A stretch of DNA of 40,130 nucleotides from an uncultured bacterium (GCA_949035555.1 CAROLD010000019.1:1-40130); one strand, 5' to 3'. Counted from the stretch's first letter, positions 22,109-31,250 are shown. Made by a program: numbers and translations. Notes: generated from the letters alone by a model not told the origin.

Positions 22109-25100
22109 ACTCAACTGTAAGAACTCTATCTAAACAGGCTTTTGCTGAATACTGCCATTCTCTAAATGTTATACGTTTAACTTTAAATCCGCAGCGTTCA
22201 AGAATTGCCTGTTTTTTCATATTTGAGATATGAGCTTTTGGATTATCTTCCATACCATCAATTTCAATGATGAATTTATCATCAACAACAAGGTCCGCAC
22301 TTAATCCTGCAATCTCAACCCCGGCGACAACTTTGTGTTCAAGTTTACGAATTGCATCTGAAACCTCACGTTCGAGTTTATTTTTGTAAATATTTTCATC
22401 AATTTCGTTATTAATAAGAGCGGCTTTGCGTTCCTGATATTGCTTGATAAATGAAACATAATTTCTGAAATGACCTTCCGGCATTGTCTCAATATCGTGT
22501 GAAACAAAGTTTATGCATTTGCTTCTTGCACGGGTAATCGCAACATTAAACAAATTAGGTTTTTGCAAGAATGTAATACTTTGCGGGTATGAATTATTTG
22601 CAAAAGACCAGGACATCAAGATAATGTCACGCTCATCTCCCTGGAAGGTATGAGCTGTACCAATTTCAATCTGGTGTTTTTTAATCATATAATCAGATAA
22701 AACTTTTGGCACAGATATTTTTAACTGTTCTACCTGAGCTCTAAACGGTGAAATAATACCGATTGATACAGGTTTTTCAGGATTTTTTCTTTCATCTTCA
22801 ATTATAATTTCGTGTAAAGTTTTAACAAGAGCTTCAATTTCAGGTAAATTACGGGTTGCATCCATATCGACTTTACCGTCAGGGACATTAATCATTTCCA
22901 GCGCAAGATTATCATCTGCATCTTTTTTCATAACGCGGATACGATCTGAATAAAACTCGTGATTAGAGAAATTAATAATCGGCGGAAGACTTCTAAAATG
23001 TTCGTCCAGCATAACGGAATTCATTGAATAATAATCTGCCAAATCAAACATTGAATTGGTTCTAAAGCGCCACATCAATTGATATTTATCAGGAATTCCG
23101 TACTGGCTCAAGAAAGATTGCTCTTTAGCTTTTTCCAAGAATGACAGGTGTGGAAGCTGTTTGTCATCACCGACAACTACAGTCTTTTTCGCACGGTACA
23201 TAATAGGGAAACAGCTTGCAATATCGCATTGAGAAGCCTCATCAATAATTGCAACATCAAACATGCCGGGTTTTAGCGGCAGAGAATCTGAAACTGCGTA
23301 AGTTGTCACACACCAGCATGGAAAAGCTTCCAAAAGCGGTCTAAAATCTTCTTCTTCAAGAATTCTGCTTTGAAGATTTTTACGGCGTTCAACAAGAGAC
23401 ATCGCATGAACCTTAATTCTGCGTCTTTTCTTTTCGTCGCGAAGAAGAGCTTTAATTGCTTCTCGTCTTGTACTTTTTAAAATATTAGTTGCAAGAGTTT
23501 TCTGCTTGCGCTTCATCTGACGGATTTGCTCCATCATTACGTGAAGATTTCCTGTCTTTTGAATATCAGATTCAATCTTGCGAAGCTTCCATTTTTGAGT
23601 AATAAACTCCAGTTCAACACGAAGTCTGTCAAGAGTTTCAGGCTCGACTTCAAAATCTTTTATATCAAGAATTTTCTTCAATTGCCTCAGACTTGACATA
23701 TTGGCAAAAGATGCAAAAAATCCTGATTTTTCCATATTATTTGAAAGGGTTTTGATAATATCGTTTACAGAATCTATCTCAGATTTTTTCAAACCTCGTT
23801 TGATATAATCCATTTCACCGACATTAGCAGACTGCTGTTTAATTTCAAAACGCAAATCATGCCAAGCTCTTTCAAGTTTTAAAATTCTTTCGCACTTAGC
23901 TTCTGTGTCACGCATACAATCAAGATGCTGTTTCATATCTTTTGTATCCGCAAAAATATAATCTTCAACTTCATCGTCAAGTTCAACTTTACCTGCAAGC
24001 AAATCTTGTAATTGAAGGCTTAACTGTTTTTGATAATTCATTCTGCCGGCGCGGAGTGCAAGGTACGGAGCGCCTAAATCGTTCAACCTGTCTGCTACAA
24101 CGTCAACTGCTTTATCCATACGGGAAGCAACAAGAACAGTCTTGCCGTTTGCAATTAAATGCGCAACAAGGTTAACAATCGTTTGCGATTTACCTGTTCC
24201 CGGAGGACCTTGGACAGCTACAAACTTATTATTTTCAATATTTTTTATAACTTTTTCTTGTGAATCACTCAAGGCAAGCGGTGTAATCGGATAAAAATCT
24301 TCAACTTTGTCATTCAAAGGTAAATTTTTATCGCCTGCCTGAATATATTCATCATTTATTACACTCAAGGTAGTTTCGCGATAAACCCCACTCGGCTTTT
24401 CCGCAATCTGCATCAATTCGTGCAAGACACCTGCGGTTACGGCAGGACGCTTTGTTAAAATAATTGCGCTTTGATAAGTAACACAGAGTTTTTTAATATC
24501 TCCTACAGGTTTTGCTTTTTGTTCCTGAATTTCATCGTCAATAATTTCTTCTAAATTTTCGCCTGTAATTCTTACATCAGACAAATCTTTTGAAGTTGTT
24601 TCATCTTTTTCAACGTTATCTTCGTCAGCGTTTTCCGAAGCATCTTCAACAATCTCAACATCTGGTATCAGCGACTTAAGAGTTGTTAAGAAAATATCCA
24701 TTTTTTCTTTTGTAATCGGAAGATCTGGCACAACGTCAAGAATACCTTCCAAAAACAAATCCACTTCATCGTCGTCATCGCCTTTTTTAAGCAATGCAGC
24801 AAGAGCACCTGTATTAAGAGACAAAATATCATCTTGTCTCACACAATTTATATTCACACCGTTGCGTTCAAGCTTACACGGCACATACAAAAGCGGAGTC
24901 AAAAATTCATTGCGTTTACGGGATTTGCCGTTACGTCCGACAAGAAACATATAACCATAGATTAGATATTTGTCTTTTGTACTCAAATCGCTTTGTATCA
25001 TTAACTCTGTTAAATTAGGATTTGCACCGTCAAGTTTAAGATATTCCAATCCATCAGTTAACAATGTTTCCTGATCTTTCAAAAATATCCATTTATTGTC

Positions 25101-25235
25101 TTTATCGCCTTTCAGATTGCGGAAAGTTGAACTTTTAACTTCTTCTCTTACGCAGTCGTGAAGATACTGGCTGAGTTTTTTGATAAAACTGTTATTAAAT
25201 GCTGAATTGAGTGCTTTAGTTGCTTCTTGTAACAT
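22107..25235 (-). CDS. Upf1-like superfamily 1 helicase with C-terminal PD-(D/E)xK nuclease domain
   Basis: 1042 residues. An N-terminal region (1-320) of unknown fold contains an acidic stretch at 195-240. The helicase core follows: Walker A VQGPPGTGKSQTIVNL (343-350), a helical insert (about 420-620), DEAS box VAIIDEASQCD (665-668), VVVGDDKQLPHLSF, GTAHTFQGDERDIILMSW and FNVAITRARSKCI. The last 86 residues match the Vsr/DUF559-like nuclease fold, with GLSADLVVDDKFIIEIDG (Asp981, Glu991) and ILERCGFKVKRIT. Such helicase-nuclease chains take part in nucleic-acid repair or anti-phage defence; which applies here cannot be told. GAAGGGAAG precedes the ATG. A promoter with TTGATT, 16 bases, TAAAAT is visible upstream. 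Confidence 0.88.
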   Translation of the reverse strand: MLQEATKALNSAFNNSFIKKLSQYLHDCVREEVKSSTFRNLKGDKDNKWIFLKDQETLLTDGLEYLKLDGANPNLTELMIQSDLSTKDKYLIYGYMFLVGRNGKSRKRNEFLTPLLYVPCKLERNGVNINCVRQDDILSLNTGALAALLKKGDDDDEVDLFLEGILDVVPDLPITKEKMDIFLTTLKSLIPDVEIVEDASENADEDNVEKDETTSKDLSDVRITGENLEEIIDDEIQEQKAKPVGDIKKLCVTYQSAIILTKRPAVTAGVLHELMQIAEKPSGVYRETTLSVINDEYIQAGDKNLPLNDKVEDFYPITPLALSDSQEKVIKNIENNKFVAVQGPPGTGKSQTIVNLVAHLIANGKTVLVASRMDKAVDVVADRLNDLGAPYLALRAGRMNYQKQLSLQLQDLLAGKVELDDEVEDYIFADTKDMKQHLDCMRDTEAKCERILKLERAWHDLRFEIKQQSANVGEMDYIKRGLKKSEIDSVNDIIKTLSNNMEKSGFFASFANMSSLRQLKKILDIKDFEVEPETLDRLRVELEFITQKWKLRKIESDIQKTGNLHVMMEQIRQMKRKQKTLATNILKSTRREAIKALLRDEKKRRRIKVHAMSLVERRKNLQSRILEEEDFRPLLEAFPCWCVTTYAVSDSLPLKPGMFDVAIIDEASQCDIASCFPIMYRAKKTVVVGDDKQLPHLSFLEKAKEQSFLSQYGIPDKYQLMWRFRTNSMFDLADYYSMNSVMLDEHFRSLPPIINFSNHEFYSDRIRVMKKDADDNLALEMINVPDGKVDMDATRNLPEIEALVKTLHEIIIEDERKNPEKPVSIGIISPFRAQVEQLKISVPKVLSDYMIKKHQIEIGTAHTFQGDERDIILMSWSFANNSYPQSITFLQKPNLFNVAITRARSKCINFVSHDIETMPEGHFRNYVSFIKQYQERKAALINNEIDENIYKNKLEREVSDAIRKLEHKVVAGVEIAGLSADLVVDDKFIIEIDGMEDNPKAHISNMKKQAILERCGFKVKRITFREWQYSAKACLDRVLTVE

Positions 25236-25339
25236 AGCTTCCCTTCATATAGATTACATGTATTTCATTTTACACTATTTTACGCTAAAATCAATGTTTG
25301 AACATCCTCAATTTACACGAGGGGTAAATATTTAATTTC

Positions 25340-25355
25340 TGCTATAATACGCAAT
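25340..25355 (+). promoter_or_regulatory. Extended -10 promoter abutting the cca ATG
   Basis: TGC-TATAAT (TATAAT at 25343-25348), inside the same 13-mer that precedes pheA. Only seven bases (ACGCAAT) separate it from the ATG at 25356, and they contain no ribosome site. Transcription should start at or within a base of the ATG: a leaderless mRNA. Confidence 0.65.
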
Positions 25356-26444
25356 ATGAATATCAGTAATCAAAACTTATATTATATTGGCGGAGTTGTC
25401 AGAGATGAAATTCTCGGCAGAGAAAGTTTTGATATGGATATCACATACGCGGGAGATGCAATAGAATTTGCAAAAACAATTCCTAATGCTGAAATTTTGC
25501 AAATCAATGAGCCTTTTGGAACGGTAAGAATTAAAATTGACGGGAAAGAAATTGATATTGCATCAACCAGATGTGAAACATACCCGCAAAAAGGGCATCT
25601 GCCTGTAGTGGATAATATCGGATGTTCATTGAAAGAAGATGTGCTTCGCCGTGATTTTACAATAAACGCGCTTGCCAAAAACACGCTGACAGGTGAAATA
25701 ATTGATTACACTGAGGGACTTAAAGATATAAAAACTAAAACCCTTAGAGTTCTGCATGATGAAAGCTTTATTGATGACCCGACAAGGATTGTACGAGGGT
25801 TAAAATTTTCTGTCAGATTCGGGTTTGAACTTGATGAACACACAAAAAATCTACAGGAGCAATACCTTCAAAATATCAACTATGATATGTCATACAAAAG
25901 ACTGAAAAAAGAACTCATTGAAACCTTTAATCTTAATTCGCAAAAAGCATTTGGAAGATTTATCGAACAAAAAATATACAAACTTATTGCACCTCAAGAA
26001 TTTGAACTTCCAAAAATTAATCTTGAAGAACTTATCAACAAATATAAACCTGAAAATATTTGGATAATTTATATAGGTTTGCTTTCTGATATATCAAGCC
26101 TTCCTCTGACAAAAACAGAGAAAAAAATTGTCGAAGATTTTCACAATCTGCAATTAAAAAATTTTTCAGATGATTTTGAAATTTACAAAACTTTTGATGG
26201 AGTAAATTTAGAAAGCATTTTGATGTTTGCAGCGATAAACAAAACAGCCGCACTAAAATATTTAGACGTATTGAAAGATATAAAACTTGAGATTTCAGGA
26301 AAAGATTTACAGGAAATTGGATTTGCTCCATCACCAAAATATCAGGAGTGTTTTGATTTTATTTTAAAAGAAAAACTAAAAAATCCTGCACTTGATAAAG
26401 CACAGGAAATTGAAATTGCAAAAGAATTTTTTAGAAGAAAATAA
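25356..26444 (+). CDS. cca: CCA tRNA nucleotidyltransferase / poly(A) polymerase family
   Basis: Adds or repairs the 3' CCA of tRNAs. The 362-residue product has the class II nucleotidyltransferase head YIGGVVRDEILGRESFDMDITY (catalytic Asp pair in DMD), then GTVRIKIDGKEIDIASTR, the RRDFTINAL motif (motif C) and DDPTRIVRGLKFSVRFGFEL (motif D/E). The C-terminal half is helical and poorly conserved, as usual. CCA- versus poly(A)- or A-adding specificity cannot be separated by eye, but no second homologue is in view. Its promoter predicts leaderless translation. The stop is three bases from that of the convergent binding-protein gene. Confidence 0.92.
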   Translation: MNISNQNLYYIGGVVRDEILGRESFDMDITYAGDAIEFAKTIPNAEILQINEPFGTVRIKIDGKEIDIASTRCETYPQKGHLPVVDNIGCSLKEDVLRRDFTINALAKNTLTGEIIDYTEGLKDIKTKTLRVLHDESFIDDPTRIVRGLKFSVRFGFELDEHTKNLQEQYLQNINYDMSYKRLKKELIETFNLNSQKAFGRFIEQKIYKLIAPQEFELPKINLEELINKYKPENIWIIYIGLLSDISSLPLTKTEKKIVEDFHNLQLKNFSDDFEIYKTFDGVNLESILMFAAINKTAALKYLDVLKDIKLEISGKDLQEIGFAPSPKYQECFDFILKEKLKNPALDKAQEIEIAKEFFRRK

Positions 26445-26447
26445 GAC

Positions 26448-27233
26448 TTATTTAATACCAAAACTTTCTTTAATTTGTCTTAAATGTCCGTTTCTGGTTT
26501 CAAGCTCAATAACCTGATTAACTGCACGAATTAAATCTTTAGATTCCGCGCCTTTTCTGAAAGCAACGGCATAAGGTTCTTTTGTATAACGTTTAGGAAG
26601 AAGTTCAACACTATCATCTTTTAGTGCAAGCCCTAATAAAATTGTATCATCTGAGACAATTGCATCAGCTTTTCCTGTCTTAAGTGCATTATAAGCTTCA
26701 GGATAAGTTTTATAACCACGAATACCGACATTAGGAACAGCAGTACGCAGACTTCTTTCACTTGTAGAACCGAAAACAATAATTGCACGCTTGCCGTTCA
26801 AATCTCGTAAAGACTTAATATTAGAACCTTTTTTTACGAGAACTGCCTGTCCTGCTGTGTAATACGAATTTGAAAAATCAAGAATTTCCTGACGTTTTGG
26901 AGTAACAGACATTGTCGCAATAATCATATCAACATCACCGGAATAAAGTTTCATCATTCTGTCTGATGCGTTAACAGGAACAAATTTTACTTTCTTTTCA
27001 TTACCAAGAATTCCTCGTGCTATAAGTCTTGCAAGCGCAGCATCATAACCTGAAAAATGTCCTTTTTTATCGTAAAACCCAAATGGATATGTATCAGTTT
27101 TTACCCCGACAATTAGCGTGCCGCGTTTCATAATATTATTCAAATCATTAGTCAATGCTTCTTCTTTTTTCTTGCCGCAGCCACAGCATACAAGCATCAC
27201 TAACATAAACATTGCAATTATTTTTTTACACAT
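26448..27233 (-). CDS. Amino-acid ABC transporter substrate-binding lipoprotein (orphan)
   Basis: 261 residues from the ATG at 27233, chosen because GAGGGAAG precedes it and it opens directly into a lipoprotein signal (MCKKIIAMFMLVMLVCCGCG; lipidated Cys probably residue 19, with Cys at -3 instead of the usual Leu). The mature part is a family 3 (SBP_bac_3) periplasmic binding protein: GTLIVGVKTDTYPFGFYDKKGHFSGYDAALARLIA, DVDMIIATMSVTPKRQEILDFS and AYNALKTGKADAIVSDD. A polar amino acid is the likely ligand. No permease or ATPase gene is adjacent, so it must pair with a transporter encoded elsewhere or act as a sensor. Confidence 0.93.
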   Translation of the reverse strand: MCKKIIAMFMLVMLVCCGCGKKKEEALTNDLNNIMKRGTLIVGVKTDTYPFGFYDKKGHFSGYDAALARLIARGILGNEKKVKFVPVNASDRMMKLYSGDVDMIIATMSVTPKRQEILDFSNSYYTAGQAVLVKKGSNIKSLRDLNGKRAIIVFGSTSERSLRTAVPNVGIRGYKTYPEAYNALKTGKADAIVSDDTILLGLALKDDSVELLPKRYTKEPYAVAFRKGAESKDLIRAVNQVIELETRNGHLRQIKESFGIK

Positions 27234-27318
27234 ATTTCTTCCCTCTTTTAAACAATCATACCCTATCAATTAAACAAGTCAAAAAGGTTAAGCATTTTTA
27301 TTTTTCGAGATTTTACGC

Positions 27319-27330
27319 TATGATGAAAGT
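27319..27330 (+). promoter_or_regulatory. -10 box abutting the aroK ATG
   Basis: TATGAT (27319-27324) lies six bases before the ATG at 27331 with GAAAGT between. As at mazG and cca, the predicted start point is the ATG itself. No -35 or ribosome site is evident. The box is weaker than the cca one. Confidence 0.45.
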
Positions 27331-27828
27331 ATGAAGACAATAACTTTAATTGGAATGATGGGAAGCGGCAAAACAACACTTGCAAAATTTCTGGCACAGG
27401 AATTAAATATTTGTGCAGCAGATATTGATGCAGAAATTGAGGCAAACGAAGGACTAAAGATTTCAGAAATTTTTGCCCAAAAAGGTGAACCTTATTTCAG
27501 AAAAACAGAAGCTGAAACTATCAAAAATATTTTTACTCCTGAGGATTTAATCCTTGCAACAGGGGGCGGAGCTTTCGAAGTCCCTCAAACAAGAGAACTT
27601 TTACTTGCAAATTCTAATGTAGTATATCTTGAAACCTCACCAAAAGTAATTCTTGAACGTATAAAAAATAACAAAGACAGACCGCTTTTAAATAACAATA
27701 TGACAATCGAAAAAATCACAGAAATCATAAGAACCAGAGAAAAAAATTACAAACTTGCCCATCATAAAATTATGACGGATAATAAAGAACCGGCACAGAT
27801 TGCGCAGGAAATTTTAGGAGTTTTATAA
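27331..27828 (+). CDS. aroK: Shikimate kinase
   Basis: Phosphorylates shikimate at the 3-OH using ATP, the fifth step of the chorismate pathway. The 165-residue product shows Walker A GMMGSGKTT (8-16), the shikimate-binding Asp in ADIDAEIE, the FRKTEAE segment, GGGAFE and the lid RPLLNNN. Length is typical. Start is likely leaderless. The stop overlaps the aroB start (TAATG), so the two are translationally coupled. Together with pheA elsewhere in the window, this supports autonomous aromatic amino-acid synthesis. Confidence 0.96.
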   Translation: MKTITLIGMMGSGKTTLAKFLAQELNICAADIDAEIEANEGLKISEIFAQKGEPYFRKTEAETIKNIFTPEDLILATGGGAFEVPQTRELLLANSNVVYLETSPKVILERIKNNKDRPLLNNNMTIEKITEIIRTREKNYKLAHHKIMTDNKEPAQIAQEILGVL

Positions 27829-28901
27829 TGGAAAAACTGGAAGTAAACATCACGGAAAAAACTAAATATTATCCTATTTATTTGATGAACGACAATCTTG
27901 AAAATTTGAAAGACAAAATTCTCACAGAAATTGACAACAAAAATTATATAGTAATTTTTAGTGCAAAAGTTCACAAATTATATTCAAAAATTTTAAATTT
28001 TCCAAAACACAAAACTCTTATCCTAAAAGACGGTGAGGAGGAAAAGAATTTTAAAAATTATACAAAAATTTTGAATTTTGCACTTTCAAAAAAATTAACC
28101 AGAGAAGATGCAATAATAGCAATAGGCGGCGGAGTTGTCGGTGATTTAGCAGGATTTGCAGCATCAACATATATGCGCGGTATTAACTTCATACAGGTTC
28201 CGACAACCCTTTTAGCCGGCACAGACAGTTCTGTCGGCGGGAAAACTGCGATTAACACAAACTTTGGAAAAAACCTTATCGGCACATTCTACCAGCCTAA
28301 AGCTGTTTTTATCAACGTAAATTTTTTGAAAACGCTTGATGAAAGACAATTCAAAAGCGGTCTGGGGGAAGTTGTAAAATACGGATTTATTGAAAACACT
28401 TGCCCGACAGAAGAAAAACCGCACCTAATAAATTATTTGAATGAATTCTATGAAAAAATTCTCTCAAAAGATATTTTAACCCTCAGAGAACTTATAAAAA
28501 ATTGCATCAAATTAAAAATATGTGTTGTGCGTGAAGATGAAAAAGAAAGCGGTCTGCGTAAAATCCTCAACTTCGGACACACCTACGCACACGCTGTGGA
28601 AAACTTAACAAATTACCGCAAGTTTACCCACGGAGAATGCGTGATTGAAGGAATTTACTTTGCGCTCAATTTAGCTCAAAAACAAAATATTATTGATAAA
28701 GAATACAAATTTTTGAGTGAAGATTTGATTAAAAAATTCGACTTTAAACAAATCCCGAAATTTGATAAAAACAAAATTATCAAAATAATGACCACAGACA
28801 AAAAAGCTGACAGCACACATATAAAATTTATTCTCCCGACAGGCTATGGGCAGGTTAAGGAATATAAATTCACCCCCGACGAACTGCGCGATTTAATGTA
28901 G
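27828..28901 (+). CDS. aroB: 3-dehydroquinate synthase
   Basis: Converts DAHP to 3-dehydroquinate using NAD and a divalent metal, the second step of the shikimate pathway. The 357-residue product carries AIIAIGGGVVGDLAGFAASTYMRGI (NAD site), QVPTTLLAGTDSSVGGKTAIN, KNLIGTFYQPKAV and SGLGEVVKYGF. The metal ligands are the Glu of that last motif, plus the His residues of LNFGHTYAHAVE and RKFTHGE. The family normally has LLAQVDSSVGGK; Gly replaces Val-type residues here without touching catalytic positions. It starts by one-base overlap with aroK. Confidence 0.96.
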   Translation: MEKLEVNITEKTKYYPIYLMNDNLENLKDKILTEIDNKNYIVIFSAKVHKLYSKILNFPKHKTLILKDGEEEKNFKNYTKILNFALSKKLTREDAIIAIGGGVVGDLAGFAASTYMRGINFIQVPTTLLAGTDSSVGGKTAINTNFGKNLIGTFYQPKAVFINVNFLKTLDERQFKSGLGEVVKYGFIENTCPTEEKPHLINYLNEFYEKILSKDILTLRELIKNCIKLKICVVREDEKESGLRKILNFGHTYAHAVENLTNYRKFTHGECVIEGIYFALNLAQKQNIIDKEYKFLSEDLIKKFDFKQIPKFDKNKIIKIMTTDKKADSTHIKFILPTGYGQVKEYKFTPDELRDLM

Positions 28902-28910
28902 TTTACAGTC

Positions 28911-28939
28911 TTGCCCGCCGAAAAAATCTATGCTAACAT
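28911..28939 (+). promoter_or_regulatory. Promoter of the HxlR-family gene
   Basis: TTGCCC (28911-28916), a 17-base spacer and an extended -10 TGC-TAACAT (TAACAT at 28934-28939). The start point near 28946 gives a leader of about 33 bases with AAGGAG before the ATG at 28978. Confidence 0.6.
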
Positions 28940-28977
28940 AACAGTAGCAAAAAGATACTAATAGGGAAAAAGGAGCT

Positions 28978-29328
28978 ATGGCGCAAAAAAGTTTGCCCAA
29001 ATGTCCTGTCGAAACAACAATAAGTCTGACAGGATGCAAATGGAAAATACTTATAATAAGAGACCTTTTGAGCGGCACGAAACGTTTTGGGGAACTGAAA
29101 AAATCAGTTACAGGTATAACTCAAAAAGTTCTGACGGCAAAACTTCGAGAACTTGAAGAAATAGGATTGGTTGAACGTACGGTTTACCCGCAAATTCCGC
29201 CAAAAGTGGAATATACACTGACCGATGTAGGGTACAGTCTAAGACCTGTAATCGATGCACTCAAAGATTGGGGCAAAGATTACAAACGTTATTCAAAACT
29301 TCTCGAAAAACACGGCGGAAAATTATAA
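28978..29328 (+). CDS. HxlR-family winged-helix transcriptional regulator
   Basis: 116 residues, full HxlR length. Pattern: CPVETTISLTGCKWKILIIRDLLSGTKRFGELKKSVTGITQKVLTAKLRELEEIGLVERTVYPQIPPKVEYTLTDVG, spanning the helix-turn-helix and wing. The Cys at residue 9, before the first helix, is the position of the redox/electrophile-sensing Cys in HypR/YodB-type members; a second Cys lies at residue 20. Target genes are unknown. It has no divergent partner: aroB lies upstream on the same strand and the 69-residue protein converges downstream. Confidence 0.93.
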   Translation: MAQKSLPKCPVETTISLTGCKWKILIIRDLLSGTKRFGELKKSVTGITQKVLTAKLRELEEIGLVERTVYPQIPPKVEYTLTDVGYSLRPVIDALKDWGKDYKRYSKLLEKHGGKL

Positions 29329-29332
29329 ATTA

Positions 29333-29542
29333 TTATTCTCCAACACCTTCAGCAACAACTTCTGCAATCAATTCACCGTAGCTGTTTACGCATCCGTTTG
29401 TTTCTTCAACAATATAACGAAGCCCTTTGTGTCCTTCCACAGCTTTTTCGGCACAATCCATTGCATCATCCCATTCTTTGAATTCGCCGATTAAATTTTT
29501 TGATAATTCTGATTTGTCTTTTGCTGTATATACTTGAAACAT
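29333..29542 (-). CDS. Small acidic hypothetical protein
   Basis: 69 residues, MFQVYTAKDKSELSKNLIGE, with an AAGGAG ribosome site nine bases before the ATG. The reading shows alternating strands and a helix (EWDDAMDCAEKAVEGH, then LRYIVEETNGCVNSYGELI), a compact alpha/beta domain. No family recognised. It lies 35 bases downstream of the SulP transporter gene on the same strand and is probably on the same transcript; its stop is four bases from the end of the HxlR gene. Confidence 0.78.
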   Translation of the reverse strand: MFQVYTAKDKSELSKNLIGEFKEWDDAMDCAEKAVEGHKGLRYIVEETNGCVNSYGELIAEVVAEGVGE

Positions 29543-29577
29543 TATTATCTCCTTTTCTACATTTTACCACGGAAAAA

Positions 29578-31233
29578 TTATTCAAGATTAAGATGAATAT
29601 TTTTCATTGCAGTTTCAATCGCTGAATTTTCATCCTGTAAAACTGCATCTTCACCGAGCTGGGATATAATTTCCAGTGACTTTATCTGCTCATAAACTTT
29701 ATCATTCGGGATAACCAGAAGCAGTTTAATTTTCTGGTCATGAAGCCGCACAATAATATCTTCAAGTGCAAAAATTGCAGACATATCCAGTTCGGTATTT
29801 GAACTGTAATTCAATATTATGTATTCAGTTTCTAACATTTCATCAAAATGAGAAACAATCTGGGTTATTGACCCGAAGAAAAATTGCCCGTCAATATGCA
29901 AAATTCTTATCTTGTAGTGAGATTGTTTTTCAACTTCAGTTTCATACTGAGTATAATCAAGATGATTGTAGTGAGTTACTTTAACATTGCAATCATCAGC
30001 AATTCTTTTTGCATAAAGAAGTGCAGCAAGGATTACCCCGATACCGAGCGCAAAGATTAAATTGTAAAAGACGGTAAGCAACAACACTGTAATCAAAACA
30101 TACAAATCATCTTTCGGCGCAAATTTGAGGATTTTTATAACCTTTAAATCCAGAATGTCATAACCAATTTTTATTAAAATCGCCGCAAGCACGCAAATCG
30201 GAATTTGAGAAATAAAACCTGAAAGTTTAAATAATACCAAAATTAAAATGAATGCTGAAATTATAGTACTTAAACGCGTTTTTGCCCCGATTTTTACAGC
30301 CGCAACACTTCTCATTGTAGCCGCAGAACCCATCATTGAACCAGTTAATGCACAAAATAAATTCCCGAACCCCTGCGACAAAACAAGTCTTTTTGAATTA
30401 TGTTTTACTTTTGTCAATGAGTCCAAAATTATTCCCGTCAGCAAACTTTCACTTGTTGCAATAAACGCAATAGTCAACGCCACAGGAATATATTTCATAA
30501 TAAAATCAACCGAAAAATCCGGCATATAAAGATTGGGAAGAGCAATAGTTAATGATGAAATCTTTTCCACATTCAAACCTAAATAATACGAAACTCCCGT
30601 CATCAAAACAAGCGCAATCAATTGTGCAGGTACAAATCTTGTAATAAATTTAGGTGTAAAAAACAGCAAAAATAATGTTCCAAACCCCAAAAGCATCGCT
30701 TCAATATTGATATTAGAAAACACAGAAGGATACAGCATTAAAGCTTTTATTGTAGAAGATTGCGCCACACCCCCTAGCAAAGGTGCTACCTGCAAAATAA
30801 TAATTATCAGACCAATACCCGTCAAGAACCCCGAAATAACAGGATACGGAACATATTTAATCATTCTTGGAACAGGAGTAAGTGAGATAATCATCTGAAA
30901 AATTGCCGCCATAACAAGAATTGAAACAACAGCCGTAATACTGCCGGAACACAAACCGACAACCGTTGCAATAACAATCGACACAGGTCCGGTCGGCCCT
31001 GAAATTAAAGGGAGATTACAGCCTAAAATCCCTGCATAAATTGATAGAATTATTGCCCCCCAGATACCTGCAGATGCACCCATGCCAGATGCAACCCCAA
31101 ATGCAAGCGCCTGCGGGAATGCTATAATTGACGCAATAATTCCGCCAAATAAATCACCTTTAAAATCAGCCAGTTTTTTTGATATATTTTCCAATCTAAA
31201 ACCCTCGTTTCTTGTATTGGAAAATTTTACCAT
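29578..31233 (-). CDS. SulP-family anion transporter with STAS domain
   Basis: 551 residues. Ten or more hydrophobic helices (about 30-410) include the SulP signature around GIIASIIAFPQALAFGVASGMGASAGIWGAI and ISGPTGPVSIVIATVV. A cytoplasmic STAS domain follows (about 445-545), with HIDGQFFFGSITQI and TELDMSAIFALEDIIVRL. SulP proteins carry sulfate, bicarbonate or dicarboxylates; the substrate is not assignable by eye. The ATG at 31233 has no ribosome site; TATAAT on the minus strand (31247-31242) stands eight bases before it, so a leaderless transcript is possible. The upstream small gene ends only 17 bases away. Confidence 0.93.
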   Translation of the reverse strand: MVKFSNTRNEGFRLENISKKLADFKGDLFGGIIASIIAFPQALAFGVASGMGASAGIWGAIILSIYAGILGCNLPLISGPTGPVSIVIATVVGLCSGSITAVVSILVMAAIFQMIISLTPVPRMIKYVPYPVISGFLTGIGLIIIILQVAPLLGGVAQSSTIKALMLYPSVFSNINIEAMLLGFGTLFLLFFTPKFITRFVPAQLIALVLMTGVSYYLGLNVEKISSLTIALPNLYMPDFSVDFIMKYIPVALTIAFIATSESLLTGIILDSLTKVKHNSKRLVLSQGFGNLFCALTGSMMGSAATMRSVAAVKIGAKTRLSTIISAFILILVLFKLSGFISQIPICVLAAILIKIGYDILDLKVIKILKFAPKDDLYVLITVLLLTVFYNLIFALGIGVILAALLYAKRIADDCNVKVTHYNHLDYTQYETEVEKQSHYKIRILHIDGQFFFGSITQIVSHFDEMLETEYIILNYSSNTELDMSAIFALEDIIVRLHDQKIKLLLVIPNDKVYEQIKSLEIISQLGEDAVLQDENSAIETAMKNIHLNLE

Positions 31234-31250
31234 AAAAATAAATTATAAAT

